Shown: one piece after another, positions 1 through 13,300 of the stretch
Numbering within the stretch: position 1 is the first letter of the stretch
Layout of the letters: each line of letters starts with the position of its first letter
NCBI RefSeq assembly: GCF_036417845.1
Contig: NC_089980.1
Location: forward strand, 41,104,501 to 41,168,500
DNA from: Apteryx mantelli
Lineage: Eukaryota; Chordata; Aves; Apterygiformes; Apterygidae
Length of the DNA: 64,000 nucleotides
Direction: 5' to 3'
Notes under the pieces: generated by a model
Databases searched by the model: none
What the model saw: only the letters and a program-made list of their open reading frames with translations
What the model was told of the DNA's origin: nothing
Made by a program: the position numbers and the translations under genes

Positions 1-555
1 TGAATCAGGGGATGGAATGGGTAGATCATGGCACCTATTCTGTTACCCTTTTGGTGTGAGCAGGCTGCAAGCAAGGATGCAGTACAGCATAGGCAGACAT
101 CTGTACTACATCCTGAGCAGAGCCCATTCAGGTCAGGGACCCAGGAAGTGTCACCAGGAAGAACTCCCAGCCGTACCACAGTAGGCCTGTTCAAACCCGT
201 GCTCCACTGGTGCAGTGCTACACACCACATTACCAACCCTTACAGCACCCTCATACCCTTACTCTGTGAGGAGTATTCCTGGGGCTGGGCTCGCATCACC
301 CCACTCGTCCAACTCTCCATCCAGGATGGAGCTGCTGCTCTCCAGTGTGAAAACCAGGCTTCCCCAGCGTGCCTGCGGAGAGCCATGGAGCAGAAAGGGC
401 CTCCCGGCTCTCCTGAGACCGTAGCCTGTGGTTGCCGTAAGGCATCACAGCTAGCCCCCCGCCGCGGCACGGGGCCCTGCACAGAAGAGCAGGGGCAACT
501 CTAGCAGAGCACAACTTGACCATGTCACTTCCCAGCGCAGACAGCTGAAGCAAGC
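1..555. other. Upstream flank, no gene seen
   Basis: This is the sequence 5' of the CpG-island promoter. It is of mixed composition and much less CpG-rich than what follows. Open frames of up to 158 codons exist, but they have no recognisable domain, no splice context and several overlapping frames on both strands, so I treat them as chance. Distal promoter elements of the downstream gene may lie here, but I see no clear motif. Confidence 0.4.
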
Positions 556-880
556 GCTTACCGCTGCCGCCTGGGGACGGCAGCCCCCGGGCCCCCCGAG
601 CACCGGGGCGGGCGCGGGGGGCGGCGCGGGGGCGGTGGGGCCCCTTTAAGCGGAGGCCCTGCCCCCTGGGCTTGACACGGCCCGCCCCGGCCGGCCAATG
701 GGCGCCGCGGCTGCCGCGCTGTTTGTTACAAGTTTCCCGTTGCGGGCAGAGGCGCAGAGCGGCCGCGGTGCGCGGGGTGCCCGGGGCGGCGGCGGCGGCC
801 CGACGCGCACCGGGGCGGGATGCCTGCTGGGGCAGCGCGCACCGGCGGCCGCAGCGGCGGGGGGCGCGTTAGACCGCTGC
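556..880 (+). promoter_or_regulatory. CpG-island promoter of the host gene
   Basis: This stretch is very GC-rich and dense in CpG, unlike the rest of the window. It contains GC-box-like GGGGCGGG at 605-612, a long G-rich run at 605-640, a CCAAT box at 695-699, and further GGGCGG/CGGCGG runs to about 870. No good TATA box is visible; TTTAAG at 645-650 is a weak candidate. CpG islands with GC and CCAAT boxes typically mark promoters of broadly expressed vertebrate genes, with dispersed start sites. The first coding exon lies about 400 bases downstream on the + strand, so transcription probably starts around 700-900 and reads into it without an upstream intron. The start site is inferred, not seen. 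Confidence 0.7.
605..640 (+). promoter_or_regulatory. G-quadruplex/SP1-type G-rich tract in the promoter
   Basis: The run begins GGGGCGGGCGCGGGGGGC and continues with GGGGG and GGGG runs, giving at least four G-runs with short loops, overlapping GC-box motifs bound by SP/KLF factors. Confidence 0.6.
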
Positions 881-1059
881 TATGAGCAGAGCCCAGGGCC
901 TCGGCTAAAGAGCTTTGCCGTCTCAGTAAACACCCCACACCAAATGTCCCCTCGGAGCACCCTGCCAGCTGTTACCTCCGTTCTTTCTGAAGCATAACGA
1001 GGGAAAAAAAAAGCAAGGGAAGTTTTATATTTATATTTTTTAGGCATTTAAAAAAGATT

Positions 1060-1076
1060 CCCCCCCCCCCCCCCCC
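1060..1076. repeat. Poly-C tract (C17) in probable 5' UTR
   Basis: A run of 17 C bases lies between an AT-rich stretch (about 1020-1058) and the first coding exon. If the 5' UTR is continuous from the CpG island, it would be transcribed. Such runs are prone to length variation and sequencing error. Confidence 0.8.
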
Positions 1077-1284
1077 GCACGCTGAGGGCTGTGAGATAGA
1101 GTGCGGTGGGGGAGGAAAGAGAGGGGCAGAGCTGAAACCGGGCCGTCCGGAGCGTTGCCCCCCTGTGTACCTGGGGGTGCTGAATGCAAGCTCTGCGGAG
1201 CTCCTCCAAGCATAGCAGCAGCAGCTCGGCAGATGTAGATGTGTGTGTATGCTTAACCCTTTCTTGGCTCTTTGGATTTATACC

Positions 1285-1353
1285 ATGCTGAAGATCCTCA
1301 CCAAAAAGCTCAGGAACCAGAGTTTGAATGAAATTCAACCTTTCCAGCTAAAG
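1285..1353 (+). CDS. Exon 1 coding part (residues 1-23)
   Basis: The exon reads [20 protein letters not shown] then QLK and ends in AAG followed by the strong donor GTAAGA at 1354, leaving phase 0. I chose the ATG at 1285 because it has A at -3. An in-frame ATG at 1249 (T at -3) would add 12 hydrophobic residues and is less likely, and the 1285 start also gives the FAM53-like beginning (Met, then hydrophobics, T-x-x-L, Q-S-L-N-E). The 5' UTR probably runs continuously from the CpG island, including the C17 tract. The intron that follows is about 19.8 kb. Confidence 0.7.
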
Positions 1354-4300
1354 GTAAGAACACCCAGTTTGGTCTTGGATGTTTTTTGTACCCTTCAGGT
1401 AATTAATAATAGGGATAATAAAAGCTATTAACTTTCAGTTTTTATTATGCTGGGCCAGTTCTTCTCATCCAGTGTGTTTAGTAGGAACTGGCCTAGACTA
1501 TATTCTGGTTACTAAAGTCTTGTTCCTTTGCATTCAGAGTTACCCTGCACAATTCAGTGGTAACACGGAGGGGTGAATAAAGGCATATGTGTCTGAATTT
1601 TTTAGTCTAGAAATATTTATTTTAAGAAAGTTTACATTTAGCTACATAGGCATATGCCTGTATATCTAGTTATCTGTGTCTGTGTGTAATCTGTAGTCCC
1701 TAAAGACCTCAGCAGGCTAGAACTGCACTGTGCTAGGCACTGTACACAAACAATTTGCCTTAAATGCCTTTCTGTTTGTTATTTACATTTCTCTCTCTTT
1801 TGGTTCTGAAGGCCGGGATTTCAGCTGAAGTTTGCAGTCTGGCTCACTACATTGACCTGTGGCTTTTCTAACTTTCCCTAGGTCCTTGTATAGTTTTTAA
1901 AAGGCATGCTAAGATCACAAATTCAGGATAAGGAATATCCAAGCCCTTCCTGCCAAATACAAGGAGGAATTTCTGAACTGTATGCAATGGGATAAAAATG
2001 GAGTCATGATGAGCTAGTTACAAAAAGTACCAGATTCTGATCTGGTGAAACTGTTGTGAATCTGGAGGTACCAGCTCAAATCAGTGAAGTTATTCTGGAC
2101 TGGCATCGGTGCTGCTGAAAGTGCAACATCTGGCCCCAAATCGAAGTGATATGGGAAAAGTAGCAGCCCTCATTGCTTGGAATGGGGGCTGGGGATCCAC
2201 ATACTCGACTCTAGTGGAGTCTTTTGTATGTGTTACACAGAGGCGGATTGCAGTGCGTCTGTACTTCTGCACAGTCACTCAGGCCAGGCTGATGGCAACT
2301 TTGTTAGAAACGGTACTGATATTTCCTCAAAGTTTTTTGTGTCCATGCACTTCTTTCTGCAAGGATTGCAGATTCTGTGTTTTTTAGGGGAGGGAGGATT
2401 AGATTTCTTTGGAAATAAAATAAGGGCATTGCATTAGGTTGTGGTGGACGGATTCAGTGCAGAATATCTCTGTGCAGAGGCAGTGGGGGATTTCTTTTGA
2501 ATGTTATATCTTCGGGCCTTGTGGCTGTGATCACCTCCTCTATATTTACTGTTTTTCTCTTGGAACCTCAAGTTGTGAAACCACGAGAGTTTTCATAAAG
2601 AAATCTCGGGGGGATATATGCAGCCTTCAGGACACTGTGGGGGCACACAAGAAAAACTGTAGGAGTGGGTATTTGTAGCCATTTTGTTCACATTAGTGCT
2701 AGGTTTTGTGTTGCAAACAGGTGGGCTGCATTTTTGCAGCCTCAGCAGAGAAGATGGACTTAAGTTTGCAGTGTTTCTTGAAATTCTGATAAATAGACCA
2801 TCAGAGGTAGCATTGCAGGCTGCCATGGGGAGTGGTACAATGACTGGTATACATGTGTATGGGCAGAAAGCCAGACTTTCAAACTCTGGATTTGCATATG
2901 TTTTGTAGGCCACTGGGGACCATGGGCGGCTGCCTCGGCTTACTCCAGCCTTGTGCCAGTGTACTAATTGCTTAATAGAGCGTGCAGTGCTCTGTCTTAA
3001 GTTTTGGGCCAGAACTCTTTGCAGGTGTGGACATAGGACAGGTATCACAAAGAGTGAGAAGAATGGGAGCTCCCTATGGCTGGACTGGACACAGACAGTG
3101 TGACAGGTCCTGGTTGCTGGTATGATCTCTCTCCACTGCCTTCAGATGCTTGTGGAACAGCTAGTCGCAAGCTGAACTTCGGTGTTTTCAGCTTCCTCAC
3201 AGTCTGTCTGTGACCCATGCAGGTGTGTATGTATTCTGGCACGCATTATTTAATAGGTCTAGTCTTGCTGACCTTGAACCTAGTGAAAAGTTAGTTAGGT
3301 GTGGGCATAAAATCAGGTCTGTAGTAGTGTCAGTGGAGAATGTGGGACTAATTTTGAAAGAATAAGAATGGATCTCCATTCACAGCCCAAAGCAAGAGCT
3401 TTCTGAGCTTTAAAAAACAGTATGCTTAGCTGCTTTTCTCTTTCATTACCCGCTTGCTTTTGGACTTTATGACCTTTCTTAGAAGTTCCTAAATTCAAGG
3501 GAAAACAAGCTGCTGTTGTGTTTCTAGCTCCCAAGAGTACTGCAATCAGGCAGAGTCCCAGGAGACTGTCCTTGGGGAGGTTTTCAACTCATTTTTTGTA
3601 AACTTGGAAATTTGGCTGACCTTGGATTGGCATCCAAACTTTGGGAATGTTTTTAAGATGAAATTTCTGCCCACTGTGAAGATCTTTATTCGGTACCATC
3701 TGTCCTGAATTGGTCTAGTGTGGCTGTGGTGGGTCTTTCTAGTCTTCCCCCACTTGGTAAAGCTGAGAGGCTGCCATTGCCTCATGTAAATGAATCGAGA
3801 AGTTACACATGCTTTGGGTGCTGAGGTAATAGTTTTTTTGTGTTTTTCTTTTGTTTGTTTTTGTTCTGTTCTTTTTACTAATGTTAGTCTTTAGGCACCT
3901 GACCACTAACTCTGCTCAGAGGGCTTTGACTCAGAGGTTTGCTGGTTCATGCTAGTGTTGCTGAAGAAGTAATTGTCCCCTTACTGCCCTTTCCGCAGAT
4001 ATTACCATAGTGGGAAGGGAGGGATTGACTGACTGATGTGTTTGCTCCTGGTATTTCACACACTGTTGGAGCAGCATGTACTGTTAGCAGTTTCTGCTTC
4101 TGGTAAGGATGATTGGGCTGTGAAGTATGGTTGCCAGGGTTCAAATTTGCTTTAGCCTGGGAGGACTGGTCCTGCTGATCCAGCTGTCCCCTCGCTGGAT
4201 GTTACTACCTCTGTTGCAGGGGTGGATCAATGGCAGCGTGTCGTCTGTTGCAGTCTGTAGGCCAGCCCATTGGCTTTGAGTCCTTCAGCTGCTGCAGCTA

Positions 4301-7300
4301 AATCCAAGAAGGGATTGTGAACTGGAGCCTTATGCTTCAGCCTGTTGTTCAACCTCCTGCTTCAATGGTCTGGTGTTATTTGCTAGAGATTAGGCCAGAT
4401 TCAGAATTCTCTGATTTTTGGCTGACTGTTGGAAATCAAGAGGCAAAAGCAGATCTAAATTTGCAGGTTAGGGTTGGTTGGGCCTGTTCCAGAGCAGACT
4501 TTGTGGGACAGGACAAAGGAGTAAGAAAAGGGGGTTGTGCACACTGTAGTGAAATGCTTCAAATAAGGGAAGAAAAAGAAGCCTGTAACTCAAGGGCTGA
4601 ATTTTTATCTGGGCCTCCAGTATTACAGTCACTACACTTTTTTTTTTTTTCATGGTTTTTGGATTGGTTAGCACTGAGAGCCTCTCCTGAAATGTAAGTC
4701 AAATTGTTCAAGATAGCTTTTTAAATATACGTTCTGGAGTTGCATGCGAGTTTGAGACCAGTATAGATTCCGAGCCTTCAGAAGTACTTTCCAACCAGAG
4801 TCAGAGTGCACTCTGCAAATGAAATGGCTTGTTCATCCCCACAGCTTGGGGGGGCAGGGATTTCTCACACAAATGCATCTTCTCCAAATCCTTCTTCAAC
4901 TCTTGTGCCCTTGCATGTTTGTGTAGTGGATATAGTGTAGGTGTCTATTTTGTAAGCTTTGCTTGCAAGCAAGCTCCTTGGGGCAGGGAGCATCTGGTTG
5001 GAACAAGTCTGTGCATTGCCAGTCAAACTAAGCCCTTAATTAGTGGCCCTGGGTATTATCAGAATGAAACAGTTGGATTGTGGAGTATAAAAATTAACTG
5101 GCTGGAACACGTAGCTGAAGAAAACTAAGTACTTTGAGGGTGGCAATTCCTTCCAGCTTTGCTGTTGACACAAACAGCTTTGGAGGCAATGCAATTGATG
5201 CTTCAAACCACAGGAGTTGTTAAATTACTTTTGTACCTGGAATATTCCTTTTTGGCCTGGGCAGAGGTACTTAGGACATGTTTTGTCATTTCCTTAATGT
5301 CAATCAATGTAACAAAGTCTTATGTGGAGTCTGTTTTGGTAATGGAGAACTGCATTTTTCTGCTGCTTAATTCTAGCCTTATGCTTGCTTAAAAGGGAAG
5401 TACGGACCAGGTTCTAACGAAGCCACCCTGTCAGCTCTCCTCATGTATCCTCACAGCCTGTACACAGTGCTTATACAGCCATAGGGACCAGCAAATCATG
5501 CCAGTTATTTTCTGCTGGCACCTGCAAGTAGTCAGCTATGAGATTCTGTTCTGACTGGCCGGCCTTGACAAGTGACTGGGAGTCATCCCAGTTCTGTGTG
5601 AAGAGGGTTCAGTCATCTGTGTGCAGTGAATCTTGGGCTGGCAGGCAGTGACTCTGAGTTGCTGTCCTGGTGGTAGCTGGTTACTTTGCAGAGCCAGGGG
5701 TGTGTTCCTTAAATTTTGTCTTCTCAGCTAAAAAAAGAGAGAATCGATGTCTTTATTACTGACACAGAATAGTGCATTTTCAAAGCTCTGTATAAGGGCT
5801 TATGATTTTTGTGAATGAGGACAGAAGATTAATTTCCTCTGTTTCTTTGGGTTGACTGCTTGTCATGTGCTTGGCCAGCCACTGGTCTCCAGATTGACTG
5901 AAGAAAGCTTTGCACAGTAAAAATTTAGCTGCTTTTGTCTGCTGTAGTGTGTGAAGGTGTTGTCTTCTTCATGGGCTTTCAACATACTCAGCAAACAGGT
6001 TCATTCCTCCAGGACTGTAGGACTTGGTTTTAAATTTAAACTTTTCTTTTACTAACTGGTGGTAACATTAGACTCTTTTGGTTCATCGTAATCTCACTCA
6101 GGAGGGGGACAAGTACTTGCATAAATGTAGGTGTGCAAGTATAGTTTCGGCTTTCAAAACGCCTACTAATACGCCTCGAGTTAGGCTTGTGATAATTTGG
6201 ACTAAAATGATGTTAGTTGGTAAAAAATGCCGTGATAGATGGTATTGATAGACTTAGCTGAGGCAAAGGGCAGTACCGCTAGCCCCAGACGGTCAGAAGG
6301 TATAAACTGTCGAGACCTCTGCCTGAGGCCTTGTAAAATAATAGGTTTGCAGTTCTTTCTGCTTGGCTTCTAAGTTCTGAATCTTCAGGGTTTGTCATCT
6401 TCTCTGTGCAATCATCCAACACTGATGATCTCCCATAATGACTTGATTCCAGAGTGTGCAACTTCAGACAAACAGCAAATATTGCAAGCATAGCAAAATG
6501 GGAATTTCATTGACTCTGGAGCAGTTTAATGAGACATCCTGTCAGCTAGCCTCATTTATGACTAATATGAAAATATGGAATAGATTTTTTTTTAAAAAGC
6601 CCATACGCCTGTATCGCAAAGAAATCTCATTATTTTTTCTTGCATTTTGCAATTCCTGATGTTATTTAAATGAACATTTGAATTCTGAAAATGTGATCCT
6701 ATTTATTTCGTTTTTGCATTTCAGTGGAAACAGATTAGTCCACCTTGCTTTGCAGGACAGTGAAGTTCTACATAATTTTCTGTTGTCATGCACCATCTTA
6801 TGGCTCCTGAATTTATGTTGCACTGTTTGAGATGCTGAAAGTTTACCCAAGCAGAAGAATGGCTTATATTTGAATTAAAAAAAGAAAACAGACCCAGGCA
6901 ATCATTTATGTTAATTATGGCTCTTACAAAACTGTGGTTTGCTGGTGTGTTTTTTCTTTTTTTTTCTCCCCACCCTCACCCCCAAGGCTCACATGCCCTT
7001 AGGACATCTCTGTGGAGTGCCGAATGGGCAGGGCACCACCACTCTGCTTAGCATGCCAATCCAGCCAACTTCCCTGGCTGTCCTTGGAGCACTCCTTGGG
7101 GCACAGGAGTGTTGTTGGGATGTCTCTGTATGGGAACCAAGGGCCTATTTTGCTTTCTCAGTGGGAAATATACTTCCCCCCACAGCGTAGGCAGCGTCAA
7201 CCCCTCCTACCCCCCCACATTTTTCTGGAGCCCCTGTTTTCCTGTTCACTGGGATTTGGGTTGCCAGGTGACCCAAGTCTGCCTAGCAACCAGTATCACA

Positions 7301-10300
7301 GGTATGTGTGCTCTCAGGGCTGTTTTCTCCTGCAGTAGCTGTTGTACGTGGCCATGGTCACAGCCTGTTTGGCCTCCTCTTACCACCACTGACCGGCAGA
7401 GTCAGCCAGCTAAGCTATTTTTGAATAGGTACCAGCACCACCCACAACCACGCAGCAGGAACACCCAGGCAGGGATTTAGAGGAAAGCCAATTAGCTGTG
7501 ACCTTTATTTGCATAGAAGGCATTCCCCATGTAGCATGGACTGTGCTGTTACACAGCCTCTCTCCTCTGTGACTCAGGCCTAAAAGTTGATTGAGAGACT
7601 ACGTGGCCCTATGCGACCTACACAGAGCTGTTCCGTGCCCGTCCAGGCACAGGTCTGCCTGAGCTGTGGGGACACACCACACATGTGAAGCACAGTTTGA
7701 AGACCAGTTTCTTCTGGATCTGCTTGGTCACTCCTTGAGGGTGGATAGCTCAGGGTGCCTCTGGACATTTCTCCCCTCTCTTGCTATGTTTTTCTCACTT
7801 CCCAACTCCATTATAACCTCCTCCCTACCATGGGTGGGCCTCTGGACACTGACCTGGCCTCTGTGTGTACCTTGGTCCATGCAAAGTCCAAATTGTTCCC
7901 TTGTTGTAGGACAGACATTCTGAGCTTAGGGCATCTCCCCAGGTGCTGACTGATGCAGAGGATGCAGATCTTATGTGGAGAGTGTCTCTTCTTTTTCTGT
8001 AATTACTGCCAGCATGCCAGGTGCTGGCCCAGGTAGACTTCCGCTATTCTCTCTTTGAGACAGCCCCAGCAGAATGGGACTGCTACAACAGAATACCCTT
8101 TGCCTATGTAGGCACATCTGTGAAGAGCTCATATGGTATCCTTTTTATTCCAGCCCTGATAGCTTCATGGAGGGTGAAATACTGTCGATACACATGGAGA
8201 CTTCCTGGTGGACCTGGACATGGGAAAGTATCTTGCCTGGAAGATTTGCAGCAAAGTTGCTGCATAACTGCTCGTGCAGTGTTCTGGATTTTCCTAGTTG
8301 CTCTAGGATTAGCATGGCAGAACATCATCTGGGGGAGCAGGGGCTAAAAACCCAAGGAAAGCTCTCTGAGTGACTATCAAATTTTCAGGCAGTTGGTGTG
8401 GGCCAGTCTCTATTTCCAGTCCTCTTCTCCCCAGCTTGTCTTAAACAGGCAGCCTGCCCACTATCCAGGCTCACTGCAGATGTTAGTCACTGCTGCAGAG
8501 CCCCTTCAGCTTGCCAAGGCTTGAGCTGTGGTGCTGGGAAGGGAGATCAATGCCTGTGCCCCGCTGGTGTGAGACCTTCCAAATGGGTGTTGTCAGTGAG
8601 GGGATGTGGTGAAACCTCAGGAGGTGCCTAGCAGGCTTGGCAGACTGTGGGGCCATGGCTTGTCTTCCTCAAATCAGGTGCTGTTGTACAGGGCTGGGAT
8701 GTCTGGGCTGGTTGGTCATTGTACCCAGCACACATGTGCCTGAGATCACCTTTGCAGCCCTGCCTGAGATCACCTCACAACCCTTGCTCCAGTGTCGGCC
8801 CATATGAGAAGACCTAGGAGTTCAGGGCTGGAAAAGCCTTCTGAGGAAGAAAGGAACCAGTGCCTGAGTCTAGGTGCTCTAAGGAGGTTTTCTGTTGGTC
8901 ATGTCTCCCACTTCAGAGATGTGTTGCCCTGAGGTTTGTTGCCTGACTGCAAGGCAGATGGTCTTTATCTGAATTTAGAACTATGAAAGGGCAAAAAATG
9001 TCTGGATAAAGTACTCCCATATACTCCAACATACAGTAATGTCCGCAATGAGAGTAGACAGGCCTTGGTTTCTGATATTTCTAGGGAGCAAGCTATATTC
9101 GTTGGCCTTGAGTAGCTGATTAATTGAGTTGAGTTGACTACAAACTTGGTTTTGAGCCACTGGTTTCAGGGAGATCAAAGAATTCAAGTAGGTGATGGTG
9201 TAAAGGTCTTAACCACTCTCCCTCATTTTGTTCAGAAATGTGTCTCATTTTACTCCTTCCTTTACTCCTTCCTACTCCTTCATACTATTTCTCTGATGCA
9301 GGCTTTTTTAGTTTTTTGTTCTTTCAGAGAGATGCTTTGTTTTTTGACTGATGTCCTTACTTCTTGGCATAAGAGGCCACAATCCGCAATGCTCTTTATG
9401 GGCATAAGACAAGAGAAGAAAATTTCCTTTGGTTGAAGGGGAATTTCCTGTCTTGAGGAAAAGTGCCAGACAGGCAGCTAAATACACCAGTGTGCTGAAA
9501 GTCTGTCTGGATGTAAGCTGGGAAAATATCAAATAATGCTTCCATGTCCTATCACCCAGTTATTACACATAAAGCCAAGTGTTTGCTCCAGGCAGTTGTC
9601 TACAGCCAGACTGTTGGGGTGGGGGGCAAGAGGGGGGCTGGTGGTGTTTTATTATTATTATTTCCTAGGAGTTGGTTATTCATAAGAAATAAAAAGTTCT
9701 GTGGCCAAAGGTTGGTTAACAGGAGAGAACAGTGGTATTTGGTGTGGAACATATAAGTGACATCATTTAGAGGCTTAAAAAACGCTAGCTTCCATGTATG
9801 TATTTTTGTCCATAAAAAACCCTTCATTCTGACTTTGATAGAACAAGTCTTTCCTGAGGAAACTCCTCAGAGGTATTTTGCATTGGGCTGCAGTCCAATG
9901 CAAATTCCTCTGTCTTTCACCTGATATGGTATATGGGGTTGTCAGTTTAGTATGTAACACTTGGCTATCATGTCAGCAGTTGTCTGTATTGAGTGAGGTG
10001 AGTCTGGTCTGCAAGAACACCATCAGGTTTTGTTTTGGGTATCCACTTGTACTGTAACATTGCACATAAATATGCATGCCCTATATGGCCTATTTCCGTG
10101 AATGGACCTTAAGAGTAATGATCCCACATTAGACCTAGAAGCCTATCTCTCGCAGTGGGTGCCTGGGAAAGACTATAAGAACAGAGCAAACATACTTTGA
10201 TCTCATGAACTTACAGAGACAGCAGTTCTGTCTCAGAATTAGTAATCCAGTGGACTTTTTCTTGCACCTGTCCATCTCTCCCCCTGAATCTGTGTAGAGT

Positions 10301-13300
10301 CTTTGCATTCACAGAATCCTGTGGCAATGAGTTCTACACCTTAACTACGTCTTGTGGAAGGATGACCTTTTGCTTGTTTTGAACCTGGCTCTTATTGATT
10401 TAATTTGGTGCTCTCTGACTCTTATATTGGAGGAGACAGTAAACATTCAAATCCTCTCTTTGTGCTGCTCATCTCTAACCCATCCCTCTGTGTGTGGGAT
10501 GAGAAGACCACCTCTTTGGCCAGATTCTCCCAAGTGAGGACCACTGCAAATCACTTGATGCCTATCAGGAAAGGATCTGGCACACTGCGAGCCATGGCAA
10601 GTTTTCGCATAATGCTGACTCTGACTTTAAAGACACCTAACCAGGTGGATCAAGGGTCTGATCTTGAAGGATGATCCTACATTACTGGCTTGCTCCATGG
10701 TGAAACATCAAGTCTGATGTAAATCCATAGAGATGGAACTCTGCTTGCCCTCAGAAGGGTTAACCTGGGATTTTTGGAGGGGAAGAAACCTGAAACATTT
10801 GTGTTCTGGCCCTTGAAATGCATTTTCCCTCCTTACTGTAGGACGCTGTTCCTTGTGTTTGCAAATCTGGCTAATGTAGTTCGTTATGGCTGAGCAGAAG
10901 CGAGTGTCGAAAGAGATTTCCCAACACAGGCAGCTTCTCCTCAACTAATGAAGTATCTCACAGTGATGGCAGTTGCCCTCTTCAGGTCTTCTGAGGAGAG
11001 AATGGAAAAGCTGTTACCAGATCTATTATTTGTGCCAGCTCCTGTTAGGCTGCACTTGCCTGGCCGAGGGGGCCCATGGAATGATGGGTAGTCACTGTAA
11101 ACTGTCAGAGAAGCTGGCTTGTGCAAAGGGACCTCTTCTCAGTGCAACAACTTAATAACTGAGTTAGGCTAGTGGGAATGGGGTGCAAGTTGGGAGGGGT
11201 GGGGAGACACATTCTTGTGGGCTAAGCAGGAATGATTGATCTGATAGCCATCTCTCATCCTCCCCTTTCCATGCCTGTGTGACAGATAAAATTGGCTATG
11301 CTGTAGGGGTCCTTCCACTTCTGAATGTCCCTTGTACTGGCTTCACCTTATGTCTGAGAGGGTTGTCTGCCTGTGATAAATAGCATGTATTTTCATCATA
11401 TTCAGATGGAACTGAACTCAGCTCTGCCATTCAGCCAGTTCTCAATCCACCTCACTGTTCGCTCATCTAACCCACACTTCCTGAGCTTGTCTATGAGGAT
11501 GTTATGGGAGACAGTGTCAAAAGCCTTGCTGAAGTCAAGGTAGACGACATCCCCTGCTCTCCCCTCATCTACCCAGCCAGTCATTCCATCATAGAAGGCT
11601 ATCAGATTGGTTAAGCATGATTTCCCCTTGGTGAAGCCATGCTGACTGCTCCTGATCACCTTCTTGCCCTCCACATGCTTAGAGATGGCTTCCAGGATGA
11701 GCTGCTCCATCACCTTTCCAGGGATGCAGGTGAGGCTGACTGGCCTGTAGTTTCCTGGTTCGTCCTCCTTGCCCTTTTGAAGACTGGAGTGACATTGGCT
11801 TTCTTCCAGTCCTCAGGCACCTCTGCTGTCCTCCATGACCTTTCAAAGATGATGGAGAGTGGCCTAGCAATGACATCCGCCAGCTCCCTCAGCGCTCGTG
11901 GGTGCATCCCATTGGGGCCCATGGATTTGTGGGTGTCAAGTTTGCTTAAATGATCTCTAACCCATTCCTTCTAGACCAAGGGAAAGTCTTCCTTTCTCCA
12001 GCCTTTCTCTCTTGCCTGCAGGGTCTGGGATTTCTGAGGGCTGGTCTTAGCAATAAAGACTGAGGCAAAGAAGGCATTCAGTAACTCTGCCTTCTCTGTA
12101 TCCTTCGTCACCAGGGCACCCACCTCATTCAGCAGCGGGCTCACATTTTCCCTAGTCTTCCTTTTGCTGCTGATGTATTTGAAGAAGCCCTTCTTGTTGT
12201 CCTTGACATCCCTTGCCAGATTTAATTCCAAATGGGCCTTAGCCTTCCTTGTTGCATCCCTGCATACTCTGATGACGTTCCTATATTCATCCCGAGTGGC
12301 CTGTGCCTTTTTCCACATTCTGTATACTTTGTTCTTCTGTTTGAGTTTTGCCAGGAGCTCCTTGCTCATCCATGCAGGTCTCCTGCCTCCTTTGTTTGAC
12401 TTCCTACTCATAGGGATGCACCGATCTGAACATGGAGGAAATGATATTTGAATATTAACCAGCTCTCTTGGACCCCCCCTTCCTTCTAGGGCCCTCACCC
12501 ATGGGATTCCTCCAAGTAGGTCCCTGAAGAGGCCAAAGTTTGCTCTCCTGAAGTCCAGGGTTGCGATCCTACTTGGTGCCCTGCTGCCTCCTCGCAGGAT
12601 CCTGAACTCCACCATCTCATGGTCACTGCAGCCAAGGCTGCTCCCAACCTTCATATCTCCAACCAGTCCTTCTTTGTTTGTTAGTGCAAGGTCCTGCAGC
12701 ACACCTCTCCTTGTTGGCTCCTCCACTACCTGTGTCAAAAAGTTATCATCAGTGCTCTGCAGGAAGCTCTGGGACTGTTTGTGCCTAGCTGTGTTGTCTT
12801 TCCAGCAGATATCAGGGTGGTCCTGATGATGACAGATGATGACAGATATCAAGTCCCCCATGAGAACCAGGGCCTGGGATCGTGAGGCTACTTCCCGCTG
12901 TCTGTAGAAGGCCTCATCAACTTCCTCTTCCTGATCAGGTGGCCTGTAGTAAACACCCACAACAGTGGCACCCATGCTAGCCTGCCCTTTAATCCTTACC
13001 CATAAGCTCTTGACTTGCTCTTCATCCACCCCTAGGTAGAGCTCGATACATTTCAGTTGCTCTCTCACATAAAGAGCAACTCCACCACCTCGCTTTCCTG
13101 GCCTGTCTTTCCTAAAAAGTACATAGCCATCCATGACAGCACTCCAGTCATGCGAGCTATCCCACCATGTCTCTGTAACTGCAATGAAATCATGGCCCTG
13201 CGACTGCACACATATCTCTAGTTCTTCCTGTTTATTCCCCATGCTACATGCATTGGTGTACAGGCATTTCAGGGAGGTAATTGAGCATGCAGGTTTCCCA

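Noticed and set aside
28-504. 158-codon open frame upstream of the promoter
   Set aside because: It has no domain, overlapping frames on both strands and no splice signals tying it to the gene.
1249-1284. Upstream in-frame ATG for exon 1
   Set aside because: It has T at -3, against A at -3 for the 1285 ATG, and adds an unusual hydrophobic lead.
2593-3048. 151-codon minus-strand open frame in intron 1
   Set aside because: No domain, no plausible promoter or splice partners, and overlapping frames.
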